A stretch of 64,000 nucleotides of DNA from Pseudomonas cerasi (GTDB lineage: Bacteria; Pseudomonadota; Gammaproteobacteria; Pseudomonadales; Pseudomonadaceae): contig NZ_LT222315.1 of assembly GCF_900074915.1 (NCBI RefSeq), positions 1 to 64,000 of the forward strand, read 5' to 3'. A program made the position numbers and the translations under genes. How positions within the stretch are numbered: position 1 is the stretch's first letter; each line of letters begins with the position of its first letter. Positions 7,790-16,324 of this stretch are shown one piece after another. The notes beneath the pieces were generated by a model. It ran no database searches and had not been told where the DNA came from. It worked only from the letters and a program-made list of their open reading frames with translations.

Positions 7790-8558
7790 TCGAGTTTCCA
7801 TCCTCACGGGAAAAAACCACATCCAATTGACGATAAACATCATTAAACACATTGAATATTCTTGACTTAGGCATCAAGCCAAAATCAGTGGAGACTTTAA
7901 CTTCACGGTAAGTCATGTGCCGCTCAGTCATCAGTCGAATATCAGTAATAAAGTCATCACCATTTCTTTGAACGATTGTGACAACCCCTTGAATGATCGG
8001 CAAGGCCTCTTGAAACCATTCATTCTGCTCCAGGGTTTTGCCATCAAAAGTAGGCTTACCCCAAAACTCGTTTACCCAAACAACAATTTTTGCATTGGAT
8101 TGGGTGCTTCGCACCAGGTCAATCAAGGAAATTAGTCCGGCTGCCGTGTCGTCTTTCGATTGGCCACCGGTGACGACACAGTGTATGAATACCTGTTTAC
8201 CGTATTCCTGCATTGTTTCAAGAACACAATTGGATTTTATGAACTGCGCGAACGGTAAAAACGTCGAGGCTCCGTTATCGACAACCGACACCCTGTCGCT
8301 CAGCAGAATGGACTCAAAGAGCGGATCAAAAAGGCGCTGCATCACGATCCCGTCTTCAGCAATTTTGATCAGTTGAACGTTTAACGCAGCAATTTGGTAA
8401 AAGGTGCTGTTTACCGGGTCAGTATCCCCGCACGCTGGCTCATGGCCGCGTTCAATCATGTACTGCGCGAGAATGGATGACGCGAAGGACTTACCCACGC
8501 CGCCTTTCCCTTGAAGAATCCAGTGGGTAGTATTTTCCATCGGCATAAGGTTGTTCAT
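7782..8558 (-). CDS. stbB: StbB/TraL-like P-loop ATPase
   Basis: This 258-residue protein starts MNNLMPMENTTHW and has a ParA-type deviant Walker A motif, GKGGVGKS, near residue 20. It resembles StbB of R388 and TraL of RP4, small MinD/ParA-like ATPases of transfer regions. In R388, StbB promotes conjugation and counteracts StbA. Overlap with the next gene indicates coupled translation. It is oriented opposite to the StbA-like gene, which differs from the single stbABC operon of R388. Confidence 0.75.
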   Translation of the reverse strand: MNNLMPMENTTHWILQGKGGVGKSFASSILAQYMIERGHEPACGDTDPVNSTFYQIAALNVQLIKIAEDGIVMQRLFDPLFESILLSDRVSVVDNGASTFLPFAQFIKSNCVLETMQEYGKQVFIHCVVTGGQSKDDTAAGLISLIDLVRSTQSNAKIVVWVNEFWGKPTFDGKTLEQNEWFQEALPIIQGVVTIVQRNGDDFITDIRLMTERHMTYREVKVSTDFGLMPKSRIFNVFNDVYRQLDVVFSREDGNSNE

Positions 8559-8869
8559 AGTGTTTCCTATGGTCGAGTTGAGGCGATCAATCGCCTGAAT
8601 AGAATGGTTTGTGGCGTAGAGTTTCAACACCAAGGGCGCGGCCCTTGTCATCCCGCAACGGCCGCGTTGACCTCGGGAGCGCGGGGTGGTGAAGCTACCC
8701 CACACTCCCAAGGTGAGCCTTTTCTGAACGAGGTAGCGTCAAGTGTGCGCTGCGCCCGTGCTTCCGTTCGCCGCGACGATAGAGCGCGTCACGACGAGCC
8801 GGGAGCGCGGCACCTGACGTGTCCGAGAACGAAAGAGGGTGTGGTACTGGTACGGCGGGTTGAAGACGA
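8559..8869. other. Intergenic gap in the transfer block
   Basis: About 310 bp separate the 83-codon gene from stbB. The gap is GC-rich with several short inverted repeats, for example GGGGTGG facing CCACACTCCC near 8685-8710. No convincing coding frame, terminator or operator was seen. A separate promoter for stbB-stbC could lie here. Confidence 0.4.
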
Positions 8870-9121
8870 TCAGCCCTGATGACTGTTTGCGTCGGCGTCA
8901 TCAGTGTTGAGCTGAGCCATTTCCAGTAACGCTGGCGGGATTGTCTCAACCGCCCAGTCCGCCTCAAAGGGTGGTACCAGGTTACGCTGTTCAGCGATAC
9001 ACAGGCATTGCAGTAGCGTCGCCAGGGAGACACCCAGGCTTGTTCCTGCACGACTGTCCTGGAACTCAAATATGGCCCCTAGATCTGGAGCCAAAGGCGC
9101 TGACGTTGCACCGTGGTTCAT
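8870..9121 (-). CDS. Small hypothetical protein of the transfer block
   Basis: This 83-residue product was not recognised. It is acidic, with a helical middle (SLATLLQCLCIAEQRNLVPPF). Its ATG overlaps the stop of the preceding gene by four bases (ATGA), which supports it as a real, translationally coupled gene. No signal peptide or membrane segment is seen. Confidence 0.55.
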   Translation of the reverse strand: MNHGATSAPLAPDLGAIFEFQDSRAGTSLGVSLATLLQCLCIAEQRNLVPPFEADWAVETIPPALLEMAQLNTDDADANSHQG

Positions 9122-10029
9122 ATGATTCCCCTCTTGGTCGCAATTTCTCTAGCCACCGCCAGAAGCTTTTCATTGCGCTGTGCTTGCTCGGGTGAGACAT
9201 GGATCAGCGCCTCGAACCGATCCGGGTCGAAGATGATCTGTTTTTCGTACACTTTGGGAGCCTTGGCAGCCTCATTGGTCCGTGTGAAGTCCCGGACTCG
9301 AAGCTTGAGCGTTTCGACCAAGCTTGCGTCTTCGTCATCGACTTTCACGCGGTGGTGCAGGCACTGCAGTTCAAGCTTGAACCACTGATGCCCCTTCACC
9401 AGCTGCCCCTCCGAAGTGATCCTGGCTGATGGCACCTTTGTGCGAATACCTTCAGCAAGCTCAACATTTTTACCAACGTACTGACCAAACAAGCTCTGGA
9501 CTGGGCCGAAATAGGCAATCATCCAGGGCAGGTTGCGCAGGTGTGCACCTGTGTACAGATGGCCCTCAGAGTCCAGCCATTGATCAAGCATGTCACCGGC
9601 GAATTTGTCAGAGAACGAAAATCCGAAGTCACTGCGCAAGATCAGCACAATCCGGTCGAACTCGTTGATGGCCAAGTCGGTCAACTCCCGAGAAACAGGC
9701 CCCGGTGCACGGCGACTGTCAGGTCCACGGCCACTCGCTTTGAGCTTGTAGGGACAGAATTCAAGATCGAGCCGATTGAAAGCAAAGCCCTTCATTTCAC
9801 TCCCAACGTGACTCCCGTACCGCCGGGCACCTCCGGGAGTTTCCTTGTAAACGCCCTTGAGCTGGATGGCGTTGTCGCAGTAGGGGCAAACCGCAAAATG
9901 GCGGTCATCTCCTCGCTGTTGACCTGGCTGGAACCACGGATGACGCCGCCCTAACCACTCTTCGACATTTTCCTTAGTGACCTTGTAGGCTGGATGCCTT
10001 CCTGGCGTAACCTTAAAATGTGCAACCAT
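9118..10029 (-). CDS. Hypothetical plasmid protein with a CPYC motif
   Basis: This 303-residue protein begins MVAHFKVTPGRHPAYKV. It has a zinc-ribbon-like CPYCDNAIQL near residue 50 and a later CPYKL. An alpha/beta-rich region with EFDRIVLILRSDFGF and a C-terminal part with EKQIIFDPDRFEALI follow. The family was not recognised. It lies between ssb-linked genes and stbB, a place often filled by conserved plasmid hypotheticals, so a role in DNA processing is a guess. The chosen start lies downstream of a longer upstream frame that shows no ribosome-binding site. Confidence 0.6.
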   Translation of the reverse strand: MVAHFKVTPGRHPAYKVTKENVEEWLGRRHPWFQPGQQRGDDRHFAVCPYCDNAIQLKGVYKETPGGARRYGSHVGSEMKGFAFNRLDLEFCPYKLKASGRGPDSRRAPGPVSRELTDLAINEFDRIVLILRSDFGFSFSDKFAGDMLDQWLDSEGHLYTGAHLRNLPWMIAYFGPVQSLFGQYVGKNVELAEGIRTKVPSARITSEGQLVKGHQWFKLELQCLHHRVKVDDEDASLVETLKLRVRDFTRTNEAAKAPKVYEKQIIFDPDRFEALIHVSPEQAQRNEKLLAVAREIATKRGII

Positions 10030-10252
10030 CGTACTTCTCCACCCGTGCCCACCAATGCTCCGACAAAGGTGCCATGACTGATTGCTGCTGAGCAAATCTT
10101 AGAGCTTCCATGACATTGCCATAGGTCAGGGTCAGCCTCTGCCCTGATGCGCTTTCCAGTTCGAATACCAAGGAGCATGCGCAACCTTCTCCTGAATTTT
10201 CGGTGACACCGATCAGCCGAGCCACCGGTGGGCAGTTTGAGTTTTGGTTCAT
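10013..10252 (-). CDS. Small hypothetical protein
   Basis: This 79-residue product begins MNQNSNCPPVARLIGVT. It has an alpha/beta look (CSLVFELESASGQRLTLTYGN, then EALRFAQQ). AGGAGAACTGTC precedes the ATG. The end overlaps the following gene by 17 bp. It was not recognised; its place between ssb and other maintenance genes is the only context. Confidence 0.6.
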   Translation of the reverse strand: MNQNSNCPPVARLIGVTENSGEGCACSLVFELESASGQRLTLTYGNVMEALRFAQQQSVMAPLSEHWWARVEKYDGCTF

Positions 10253-10335
10253 GACAGTTCTCCTGGGTCGATGCTTGAACGGCAGATGTTCCACGACGCT
10301 AGAACCCGTCACGGCGTGACGGGTACCGAGGAGGG

Positions 10336-10941
10336 CTAAACCATCATCCATGTGAACCGGTAGGGGTCCATGAACGGGATATTGTCGTCACCGCCGTCAA
10401 AATCCCCAGCGGGTTGCGGTGCAGACGCTTTGGCCTGTGCTTGCTTACCTGATGCACGTGGCGGTTTTGATGCGGCTTTCCCTTTGCCGGACGGTTTTTC
10501 CGGTGCCGCCTGCTGGGGGGCTTGCTGCTGAGTGGGTTCCTGATGATCACTGCCGCCGCTACCGTGGCCGTTCTGGCCTTGTTGTGAGTCGCCCTGTGGA
10601 CGGCCACCGAGCAGCTGCATGGTGCCCTGCATGTCCACGACGATTTCCGTTGTGTAACGCTTCACCCCGTCCTTTTCCCATTCGCGGGTTTGCAACTTGC
10701 CCTCGATGTAGACCTGCGAGCCCTTGCGCAGGTATTCGCCGGCGATTTCTGCGATCTTGCCAAACAGCGACACGCGGTGCCATTCGGTCTTCTCGACCTT
10801 CTGCCCGCTCTGCTTGTCGGTCCATTGCTCGCTGGTGGCCAGGCTCAGGTTGGTTACCGCTGTGCCGTTGGGCAGGTAACGACAGTCAGGGTCTTGTCCG
10901 CAGGTGCCTACCAGGATCACTTTATTGATGCCACGCGCCAT
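10336..10941 (-). CDS. ssb: Single-stranded DNA-binding protein
   Basis: The N-terminal OB-fold (residues 1-110) begins [18 protein letters not shown] and contains [35 protein letters not shown], standard for SSB. A Q/P/G-rich linker follows. The usual acidic tip DDNIPF is present but is not terminal: eleven further residues ([11 protein letters not shown]) follow. Since the tip binds partner proteins by its free end, this extension may change those contacts. Conjugative plasmids carry SSB to protect incoming single strands. Confidence 0.95.
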   Translation of the reverse strand: MARGINKVILVGTCGQDPDCRYLPNGTAVTNLSLATSEQWTDKQSGQKVEKTEWHRVSLFGKIAEIAGEYLRKGSQVYIEGKLQTREWEKDGVKRYTTEIVVDMQGTMQLLGGRPQGDSQQGQNGHGSGGSDHQEPTQQQAPQQAAPEKPSGKGKAASKPPRASGKQAQAKASAPQPAGDFDGGDDNIPFMDPYRFTWMMV

Positions 10942-10968
10942 GATTGCGCTCCTTCTTCAATGAGTTCT

Positions 10969-11253
10969 TTAAGGGGTGTCTTCGTTCGGATCAAACACGA
11001 ATATCGTGCTCAGAAGCTTTCGGCCTAGGGCTGTGGACTGCTCAGCTGGGCCCAGCAGCAATGCCGTTGAACCGTCTGCCGACAACTCAAACTCTGCAAA
11101 GCAGTTGTCGCAATCCACTGGACGCCAGGTCATTTCCCACGCTCTGACGTTGACGATATCCACGGTTGCGGGTGTTTCACAGTTGGGGCAGTGCGCCGTC
11201 ATCGTGTCACCGTCTGGCCACTGCGCCGCCTTGGGCTGTTGTTCTTCAGGCAT
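10969..11253 (-). CDS. Small zinc-ribbon-like protein
   Basis: This 94-residue product has two CxxC pairs, HCPNC near residue 21 and CDNC near residue 49, spaced as in a four-cysteine zinc ribbon. A hydrophobic segment with TALLLGPAEQS follows. It lies between topB and ssb in the same direction. The family was not recognised; a nucleic-acid-binding or adaptor role is inferred only from the ribbon. Confidence 0.6.
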   Translation of the reverse strand: MPEEQQPKAAQWPDGDTMTAHCPNCETPATVDIVNVRAWEMTWRPVDCDNCFAEFELSADGSTALLLGPAEQSTALGRKLLSTIFVFDPNEDTP

Positions 11254-11280
11254 AGCTAATGCTTCCTTTAGAAAGAGGGG

Positions 11281-13446
11281 TCATGCGCGCGTGGGTTTGC
11301 GGCTGAACACGAATTCCAGCTTGGCTTCGTGGTTGAGCTTCAGTGCCGCGTCAAAGGACTTGCCGGTTTTCTTGCTGTGAAAGCCCTTCAGTACGCCGGT
11401 CTTGCCCGTCGTCAGCAGCGCCTCGATCTGGCCGGGGGACAGCATCTTGCCGCTGACTTCCGGGTAGAACTTGAACACGCAGGCGCGACAGCCGATCACT
11501 CGCGGGGTGACGGCCAGGTCACTGCCGCACATGGGACACTGAGCGTTCAGGCTGTCCAGTACCGGCTTACCGTCGCCCTGCACGTTGCCCAGGTCGATGT
11601 TTTGCACCTGGTCTGCAATGAAGGCCTCCAGTTCGTCCAGGAACGCGTCCACGCTCAGTTCACCGGCCTCGATCATCTGTTGCTGTTCATGCCAGAGCGC
11701 GGTCATGTCCGGCGTAGTCGCGATATCAGGCAGCGCGGCGATGAACTCCAAACCCAACGGGGTGGGGATCAGTTTTTTCTTCTCTACCGCGTAGAAGCCA
11801 CGCTCCTGGAGCTTGGCCAGCACCGCGCCACGGGTAGCGGGGGTGCCGATGCCGCCGTTCTCGCCTTTCTTGCCCTGGTCACGGTCGATCAGCAGCTGCT
11901 TGATGCGTGGGTCTTTCACATATTTAGCGACCCGCCGTAGGTCCTTGAGCAATTCGGCTTCGGTGTAGAGCGGCAGGGGCTTGGTCTTTTCCTTAACTAC
12001 CGTGATGCCGTCACATACCCCGGCGTCACCGACTTTCAGACCCGCCAGCGCATCGAAGGGGCTTGCCACCTCGGCGGCGTCCGACCCGTCTTCCTCTTGC
12101 TCGTTTTCTTCAGTGACCTGCGCCGTCCAGCCTGGCTGCGTCACTTTGGTGGAGCGTGCAACGAAGGTGTGTCCGTTCACGCCAAAACGCACTTCGGCAC
12201 TGAGGTAGCGTTTTTCGGGCAAGAACTGCGCGACGTAGCGTTTGACGATAGCCAGGTACACGGCGCGTTCATCGGCGCTCAGTTGGGCGATGTCGATCTT
12301 CACCGCCGTGGGGATGATCGCGGTGTGGGCCGAGACCTTGCTGTCGTCGAAAGCCCGGCTTTTGCGTTCCGAATTCACCTCGGTGAACATCCCGGCCAGG
12401 TCCGGCAGGGCCTCGCTCAGCAGGCTCAAGGTCTGCGGGGCCTCGCCAAATTGTTCGTCGGTCAGGTAACTGCAATCCGAACGGTTATAGGTGATGGCCT
12501 TGTACTTCTCACGCAGCGCCTGGGTCAGTGCCAGGGTCTTTTCAGCATCGATGCTGTGGGTCTTGCTCATGTACACCTGCAGGTCGAGCAACGCGAACGG
12601 CAATGGCGCCGGCGTTTGCTTCTCTTCCACGCGGGCCTCGATCACGGCTGCAGCTTTCTGCCGGCACGCGTCGGCCACGTTGGTGGCGTAGGCCTCGTCA
12701 ATGATCCGGTTCTTGTCATCGATCGGGGCATCGGCGGCCACCACGAGGCGGGCCTGCGCACGACTGCTACCAAAGGCCAGGCTTGCCGCAACCGTGTAGT
12801 AAAACGCACTGGCGTGACTCTTGTTCGCCAGGTAGCGATTCACGATCAGACCCAGGATCGGGGTTTGGACACGGCCCACCGACAACACGCCTTTAACGCC
12901 CTTGGCCCTACCGGCCAGGGTGCAGGCGCGGGTCATGTTGAACCCGTACAACTGGTCGCCGATGCTGCGGGCCAGAGCTTTCTGGAACAGGCCGTAAAAC
13001 TCGCGGTTGTCGCGCAGCCCCTCCAACGCTTTGCGGGCAGCGTTGGCGTTCATGTCGTTGATCAGGATGCGTTTGACCGGCGCGGTGTTGCCGAAATGCA
13101 CCAGGACCTCATCGACCAGCAACTGGCCTTCGTCGTCCGGGTCACCGGCGTGGACGATTTCTGAGGCGCGACCGATCAGCTGCTGGACCACTTTGAGCTG
13201 GTCGCGGGTGCGCGCAATCGGCTGGTACTTGGCCGGACGCAGCTTCAGGGGCAGGTCGGCCTGGACCCAGTTTTTATAATCAGGGTTGTGCACCTCAGGT
13301 GGGGCCAGTTCGAGCAGGTGGCCCACGCACCAGGTGACGATATCGTTGCTGCCGCACTCGAAATAGCCGTCCTTGCGTATGACGGTGCCCAGCGCCTCGG
13401 CAATGACCTGGCCCAGGGCAGGCTTTTCCGCAATGAATACTCGCAT
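11281..13446 (-). CDS. topB: DNA topoisomerase III, plasmid type
   Basis: This 721-residue type IA topoisomerase begins MRVFIAEKPALGQVIAEALG (Toprim). It carries the acidic HAGDPDDEGQLLVDE motif near residue 100, the catalytic-tyrosine region AITYNRSDCSYL, and VLSVGRVQTPILGLIV. A C-terminal zinc finger (CPMCGSDL, then GCRACVFKFYPE) completes it. Length and motifs match TraE/TopB proteins of broad-host plasmids, which resolve DNA during transfer or replication. All key residues appear present. Confidence 0.95.
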   Translation of the reverse strand: MRVFIAEKPALGQVIAEALGTVIRKDGYFECGSNDIVTWCVGHLLELAPPEVHNPDYKNWVQADLPLKLRPAKYQPIARTRDQLKVVQQLIGRASEIVHAGDPDDEGQLLVDEVLVHFGNTAPVKRILINDMNANAARKALEGLRDNREFYGLFQKALARSIGDQLYGFNMTRACTLAGRAKGVKGVLSVGRVQTPILGLIVNRYLANKSHASAFYYTVAASLAFGSSRAQARLVVAADAPIDDKNRIIDEAYATNVADACRQKAAAVIEARVEEKQTPAPLPFALLDLQVYMSKTHSIDAEKTLALTQALREKYKAITYNRSDCSYLTDEQFGEAPQTLSLLSEALPDLAGMFTEVNSERKSRAFDDSKVSAHTAIIPTAVKIDIAQLSADERAVYLAIVKRYVAQFLPEKRYLSAEVRFGVNGHTFVARSTKVTQPGWTAQVTEENEQEEDGSDAAEVASPFDALAGLKVGDAGVCDGITVVKEKTKPLPLYTEAELLKDLRRVAKYVKDPRIKQLLIDRDQGKKGENGGIGTPATRGAVLAKLQERGFYAVEKKKLIPTPLGLEFIAALPDIATTPDMTALWHEQQQMIEAGELSVDAFLDELEAFIADQVQNIDLGNVQGDGKPVLDSLNAQCPMCGSDLAVTPRVIGCRACVFKFYPEVSGKMLSPGQIEALLTTGKTGVLKGFHSKKTGKSFDAALKLNHEAKLEFVFSRKPTRA

Positions 13447-13473
13447 GGTGTTCTCCTTGTCAGTATCTGGGGC

Positions 13474-13836
13474 TTAGCCCCGGACCTTGCCGAACTTGTC
13501 GTTGATTTTTTGGGTGTAGCTCTGATCAGCACCGGGGCAGCTGTTGAGGTAGTCCTGGCGCGCCGTGGCGGTCTGGCTCCATCTGATGTTCCCGTGCTTC
13601 TTGACCAGGATGCTGAAGTAGTCCTGTTCGGCGCTGCGGCACTCGCTGCCACCGCTGTTGCCGGTGAATTTGCCGTAGAGGCAAAGCACGGACTTGCACG
13701 GGTCGCCGGCGAACGCTGAGCCGCTGCCCAACAGGCACACTGCGAACAGTGCGCAGACCCGAGTTTTGCCGCGACCGGGCACGGCGTTGCCAGCGGCCTG
13801 ACCCTGGCGGTCAGCCGTTTTGCTGAAGGTATTCAT
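13474..13836 (-). CDS. trbM: TrbM/KikA-family periplasmic protein
   Basis: This 120-residue protein has an N-terminal signal (VCALFAVCLLGSGSAFAG). A mature part follows with DPCKSVLCLYGKFTGNSGG and SECRSAEQDYFSI, the hallmark of the TrbM/KikA family. TrbM is found in IncP mating-pair operons and KikA in IncN plasmids. Its four or five cysteines suggest disulphides. The start is set by AGGAGCAACAC before the ATG; a longer upstream frame overlaps the coupling protein and is discarded. Confidence 0.85.
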   Translation of the reverse strand: MNTFSKTADRQGQAAGNAVPGRGKTRVCALFAVCLLGSGSAFAGDPCKSVLCLYGKFTGNSGGSECRSAEQDYFSILVKKHGNIRWSQTATARQDYLNSCPGADQSYTQKINDKFGKVRG

Positions 13837-13876
13837 GTGTTGCTCCTGCAAGCGTTTGGATGTGCCAGTGGGGGGA

Positions 13877-15529
13877 CTACATCGTTTCGGGGGTATCGTC
13901 AGCCTGCGCAGGCTCGGGATCCGGCTCGACCTCGGGCGGCTGAGCCTTGTCCGCTTCGACCTGAGCCGGGTTGGACGCGGTGTCTTTGGGGTTCCAGCGC
14001 TGCCGCTGTTCGGCCTGCATGGGCTTGGTGTCGGCCACGGCCACCTTGGCTTCGACGGTGCGCACCGGCACGGTGAGCGCGTCGATTTTGGTTGCGTCTC
14101 CAACCGGCAAGGGCGGAGGGGTCATCTTCTGTCGCGCTTTAAATACGTCCTCTTCGAAGTAAATGATCTTGCGCGCCAGAATTTTCATGGGCTCTGTTTG
14201 CCGGTTGCCCTGGACAAAAATCAATTGCTTGTCGAAAGGTAACTCGTTCACCTCCTGGGGCAGCAACAAGGGCCGGGGCTGCTCGCTGTAACTGTCTGTT
14301 TGACCTCGAGCACCCACCTCGTGCTTCTGTCTGTTCAACGATTGGTTATGGACGCGCACGGTCGTGTTGCCCAAGCGCGTGCTGTACTCCTTGGCCAGCT
14401 CGATGTCACCGGGGGCGAACACAATTTCGTTGTGAATCGCCTTCATGATGGCATTGCCGGCTGTCTCGCCATAGATAGCGCGGACCTGATCCTTGCCCTG
14501 GAAGATGAGGAAAAACCTCAGACCGGCACCTCGGGTCAGCGCAGGCGCGGTTTCCATGATTTCCATGCGACCCATAATGGCGAATTCGTCCATCATCAGG
14601 GCCAGTTGGTATTTGTACCGAAGCGTACCGTCTGCGCAGTGCCCGCCTTGCTCCGGAATGACCGTGGAATTGAGCCGAATCGCCTGGGTGAAAAACAGGT
14701 TCATCAGCGGGCCGTACTTCTTCAGGTTTCTTTCGGTAACGCTGAAGTAAACGGTGGTCTTCTCCTCGCGCATTTTGGCAAAGTCGATGTCGTCATCCGA
14801 CACGGCCCAGGCCACCGTCTTTTCGGCATACACCGACAGCACGTCGCGCACGATATCCACGGTAGTGGACCAACCGCTGCTCTTGTTTTTCGAAGCTTCG
14901 TACACACCGTTAAGCTCTCGAAGGGTTTCAACGGTCAATGCATTAGGGCCGGTGCTGCGCAGCTCGATGATCTGCTGAGCCCATGCCCCCATCCCGGTAC
15001 CCAATGAGCCAATTTCGTAGGCCTGGGGCAACGTACAAGGCATGGCCGGGGTTTCCATCAGGTACAGCAGGATGGATGAGAAGACGTTACCGGCCTTGTT
15101 GTACCACTCCTGGTTTTTCGGGTTGTCGGAGACAAACAGCACGCGGGCCAGGGTACGAATATCGCCTAGCCGGTACAGCGGGTCGCGGCTAATGGCACTG
15201 ACCGGGTTCCAGCGGTGCGTTTCCAGGCGCTCCGGCGAAAAGCGGTAGACCTTGTGGCCAGCTGAGGCGCGAAAGCCCGAAGTAACATCCCAGTTTTCGA
15301 ATTTCGGATCGTTGACCACCATTGAATCGGGGTAGCTCAACAGGTTGGGGATCACCGCACTGACGCCTTTCATCGAGCCTGGGGGCGCAGCCAACATCAC
15401 AAACTGTTGGCCGTAACTGGCCAAAAATACGTCTTTGGTAGGGTGCTTGCCCAAGAGGAATGCAGGATGCTCCTCGATCCGCTCTTGTGGATTGTCCGGG
15501 CTGATGGGTTGTGGTTTGGCTTTGGCCAT
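13877..15529 (-). CDS. virD4: Type IV coupling protein, ATPase domain only (VirD4/TraG)
   Basis: This 550-residue protein matches VirD4/TraG from the nucleotide-binding region onward: FVMLAAPPGSMKGVSAVIPN (Walker A region, residues about 44-63), FENWDVTSGFRA, Walker B YQLALMMDEFAIMGRMEI, and ALTRGAGLRFFLIFQGKDQ. It lacks the usual N-terminal membrane segments, which are encoded separately at 19187-19552. The Walker A region reads GSMKG where the family usually has GSGKG, so the glycine before the catalytic lysine is a methionine. The C-terminus is proline- and acid-rich. Its ATG overlaps the stop of the lipoprotein gene (TGATG). Confidence 0.9.
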   Translation of the reverse strand: MAKAKPQPISPDNPQERIEEHPAFLLGKHPTKDVFLASYGQQFVMLAAPPGSMKGVSAVIPNLLSYPDSMVVNDPKFENWDVTSGFRASAGHKVYRFSPERLETHRWNPVSAISRDPLYRLGDIRTLARVLFVSDNPKNQEWYNKAGNVFSSILLYLMETPAMPCTLPQAYEIGSLGTGMGAWAQQIIELRSTGPNALTVETLRELNGVYEASKNKSSGWSTTVDIVRDVLSVYAEKTVAWAVSDDDIDFAKMREEKTTVYFSVTERNLKKYGPLMNLFFTQAIRLNSTVIPEQGGHCADGTLRYKYQLALMMDEFAIMGRMEIMETAPALTRGAGLRFFLIFQGKDQVRAIYGETAGNAIMKAIHNEIVFAPGDIELAKEYSTRLGNTTVRVHNQSLNRQKHEVGARGQTDSYSEQPRPLLLPQEVNELPFDKQLIFVQGNRQTEPMKILARKIIYFEEDVFKARQKMTPPPLPVGDATKIDALTVPVRTVEAKVAVADTKPMQAEQRQRWNPKDTASNPAQVEADKAQPPEVEPDPEPAQADDTPETM

Positions 15530-15762
15530 CAGCGGCTCCCTGCTTGACGCTGAAGCGCCTGTTCGTTGTTGCTTTGGGCCTGAAGTGCGGCCTGCTGGTG
15601 TTGCAGGGCGATGGACACCTGCTGGTTGGCCTGAATCTGCTTGAGCGAGGCGCTGATGACTTCGAGCTGGTTCGCCTGTCGATCAAGCTGTGACTGAGTC
15701 GCGCAGCCGGTCAGGGACAGCATGAATACAGCGGACAGGGTCAGTGCGGTACGAACGTTCAT
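15529..15762 (-). CDS. Small lipoprotein
   Basis: This 77-residue product has a lipoprotein signal with lipobox LTGC near residue 19. A helical, Q-rich mature part (EVISASLKQIQANQQVSIALQ) follows. The same ISASL-QIQANQQV-IALQ segment occurs in the membrane protein at 15977-16207, so the two are diverged duplicates with different N-termini. It overlaps both neighbours by one to four bases. The function is unknown; linkage to the coupling protein suggests a conjugation accessory. Confidence 0.75.
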   Translation of the reverse strand: MNVRTALTLSAVFMLSLTGCATQSQLDRQANQLEVISASLKQIQANQQVSIALQHQQAALQAQSNNEQALQRQAGSR

Positions 15763-15977
15763 AGTTTGGAATCCTTGATGGGATCGTGGACGACAACCGA
15801 ATCGGGATAACGGAGCAAACTGGGAATCACAACCCCTACGGGCTTGCCGGAACCTGGCGGAGCAGCCAGCAGAAACGAATCCTCCGTGGGGTGCTTGCCG
15901 AGCAGGAACGCGGGATGCTCCTCGATCCGTTCTTGGGGATTGTCCGGGCTGATGGGTTTGGATTTAGCCCTGGGCAT
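15759..15977 (-). CDS. Truncated duplicate of the coupling-protein ATPase N-terminus
   Basis: This 72-residue ORF is nearly the same as the first 75 residues of the downstream coupling protein (KPISPDNPQERIEEHPAFLL shared). It includes a Walker A-like stretch, APPGSGKPVGVVIPSLL, then stops after VVVHDPIKDSKL. Unlike the full copy it keeps GSGK but has P in place of the next G. It overlaps the genes on each side (TGATG and ATGA), so translation through it may serve coupling. It is probably the relic of a tandem duplication of lipoprotein/membrane gene plus coupling gene. Confidence 0.65.
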   Translation of the reverse strand: MPRAKSKPISPDNPQERIEEHPAFLLGKHPTEDSFLLAAPPGSGKPVGVVIPSLLRYPDSVVVHDPIKDSKL

Positions 15978-16207
15978 CAGCGGACACCTGCCCGACGCTC
16001 AATCGCCTCGGCTTCGAGGCTTTTTTGCAGGGCGATGGCCACCTGCTGATTGGCCTGGATCTGCGTGAGCGATGCACTGATCTCATCGAGCTGGGCGAGT
16101 GCGATATAAATCCCCAGCCAAGCTGCAATGACGAAGACGACGCCCAGCGCGATGGGCAAGGGCAACCCCAAAAAGAGAAGGGGTTTCGATTCTTTTGCTT
16201 GTTCCAT
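15977..16207 (-). CDS. Small single-pass membrane protein
   Basis: This 76-residue product begins MEQAKESKPLLFLG. It has one membrane segment (PIALGVVFVIAAWLGIYIAL) and ends with a helix, EISASLTQIQANQQVAIALQ, shared with the lipoprotein at 15529-15762. AGGAGATTCCCC precedes the ATG. Its stop overlaps the start of the coupling-protein fragment. The function is unknown; the conserved QIQANQQ helix probably meets a common partner. Confidence 0.65.
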   Translation of the reverse strand: MEQAKESKPLLFLGLPLPIALGVVFVIAAWLGIYIALAQLDEISASLTQIQANQQVAIALQKSLEAEAIERRAGVR

Positions 16208-16231
16208 GGGGAATCTCCTGCAAGGTGCTTC

Positions 16232-16322
16232 CGGACACAGCCCGACACCAGGTGGCTGATAGCCGTCTGCGTGGCGGTGCATGGGGAGGGTCTGAAAATG
16301 CGGGTGTATCAGGGGGCGAAGC
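16232..16322 (-). repeat. Duplicated leader, copy 1
   Basis: About 90 bp share most of their sequence with 18769-18860. Shared cores, read on the plus strand, include GCTGATAGCCG, TGCGT-GCGGTGCA, TGAAAATGCGGG and GTATCAGGGGG. On the minus strand this copy lies between the stop of the GHKL gene and the start of the small membrane gene. It is noncoding in both places, so a promoter, leader RNA or processing site is likely. Confidence 0.7.
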
Positions 16323-16324
16323 AG

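Noticed and set aside
13837..14103. Longer TrbM starting inside the coupling protein gene
   Set aside because: The extra residues are P/R/S-rich out-of-frame sequence; the internal ATG has a ribosome-binding site and begins a signal peptide.
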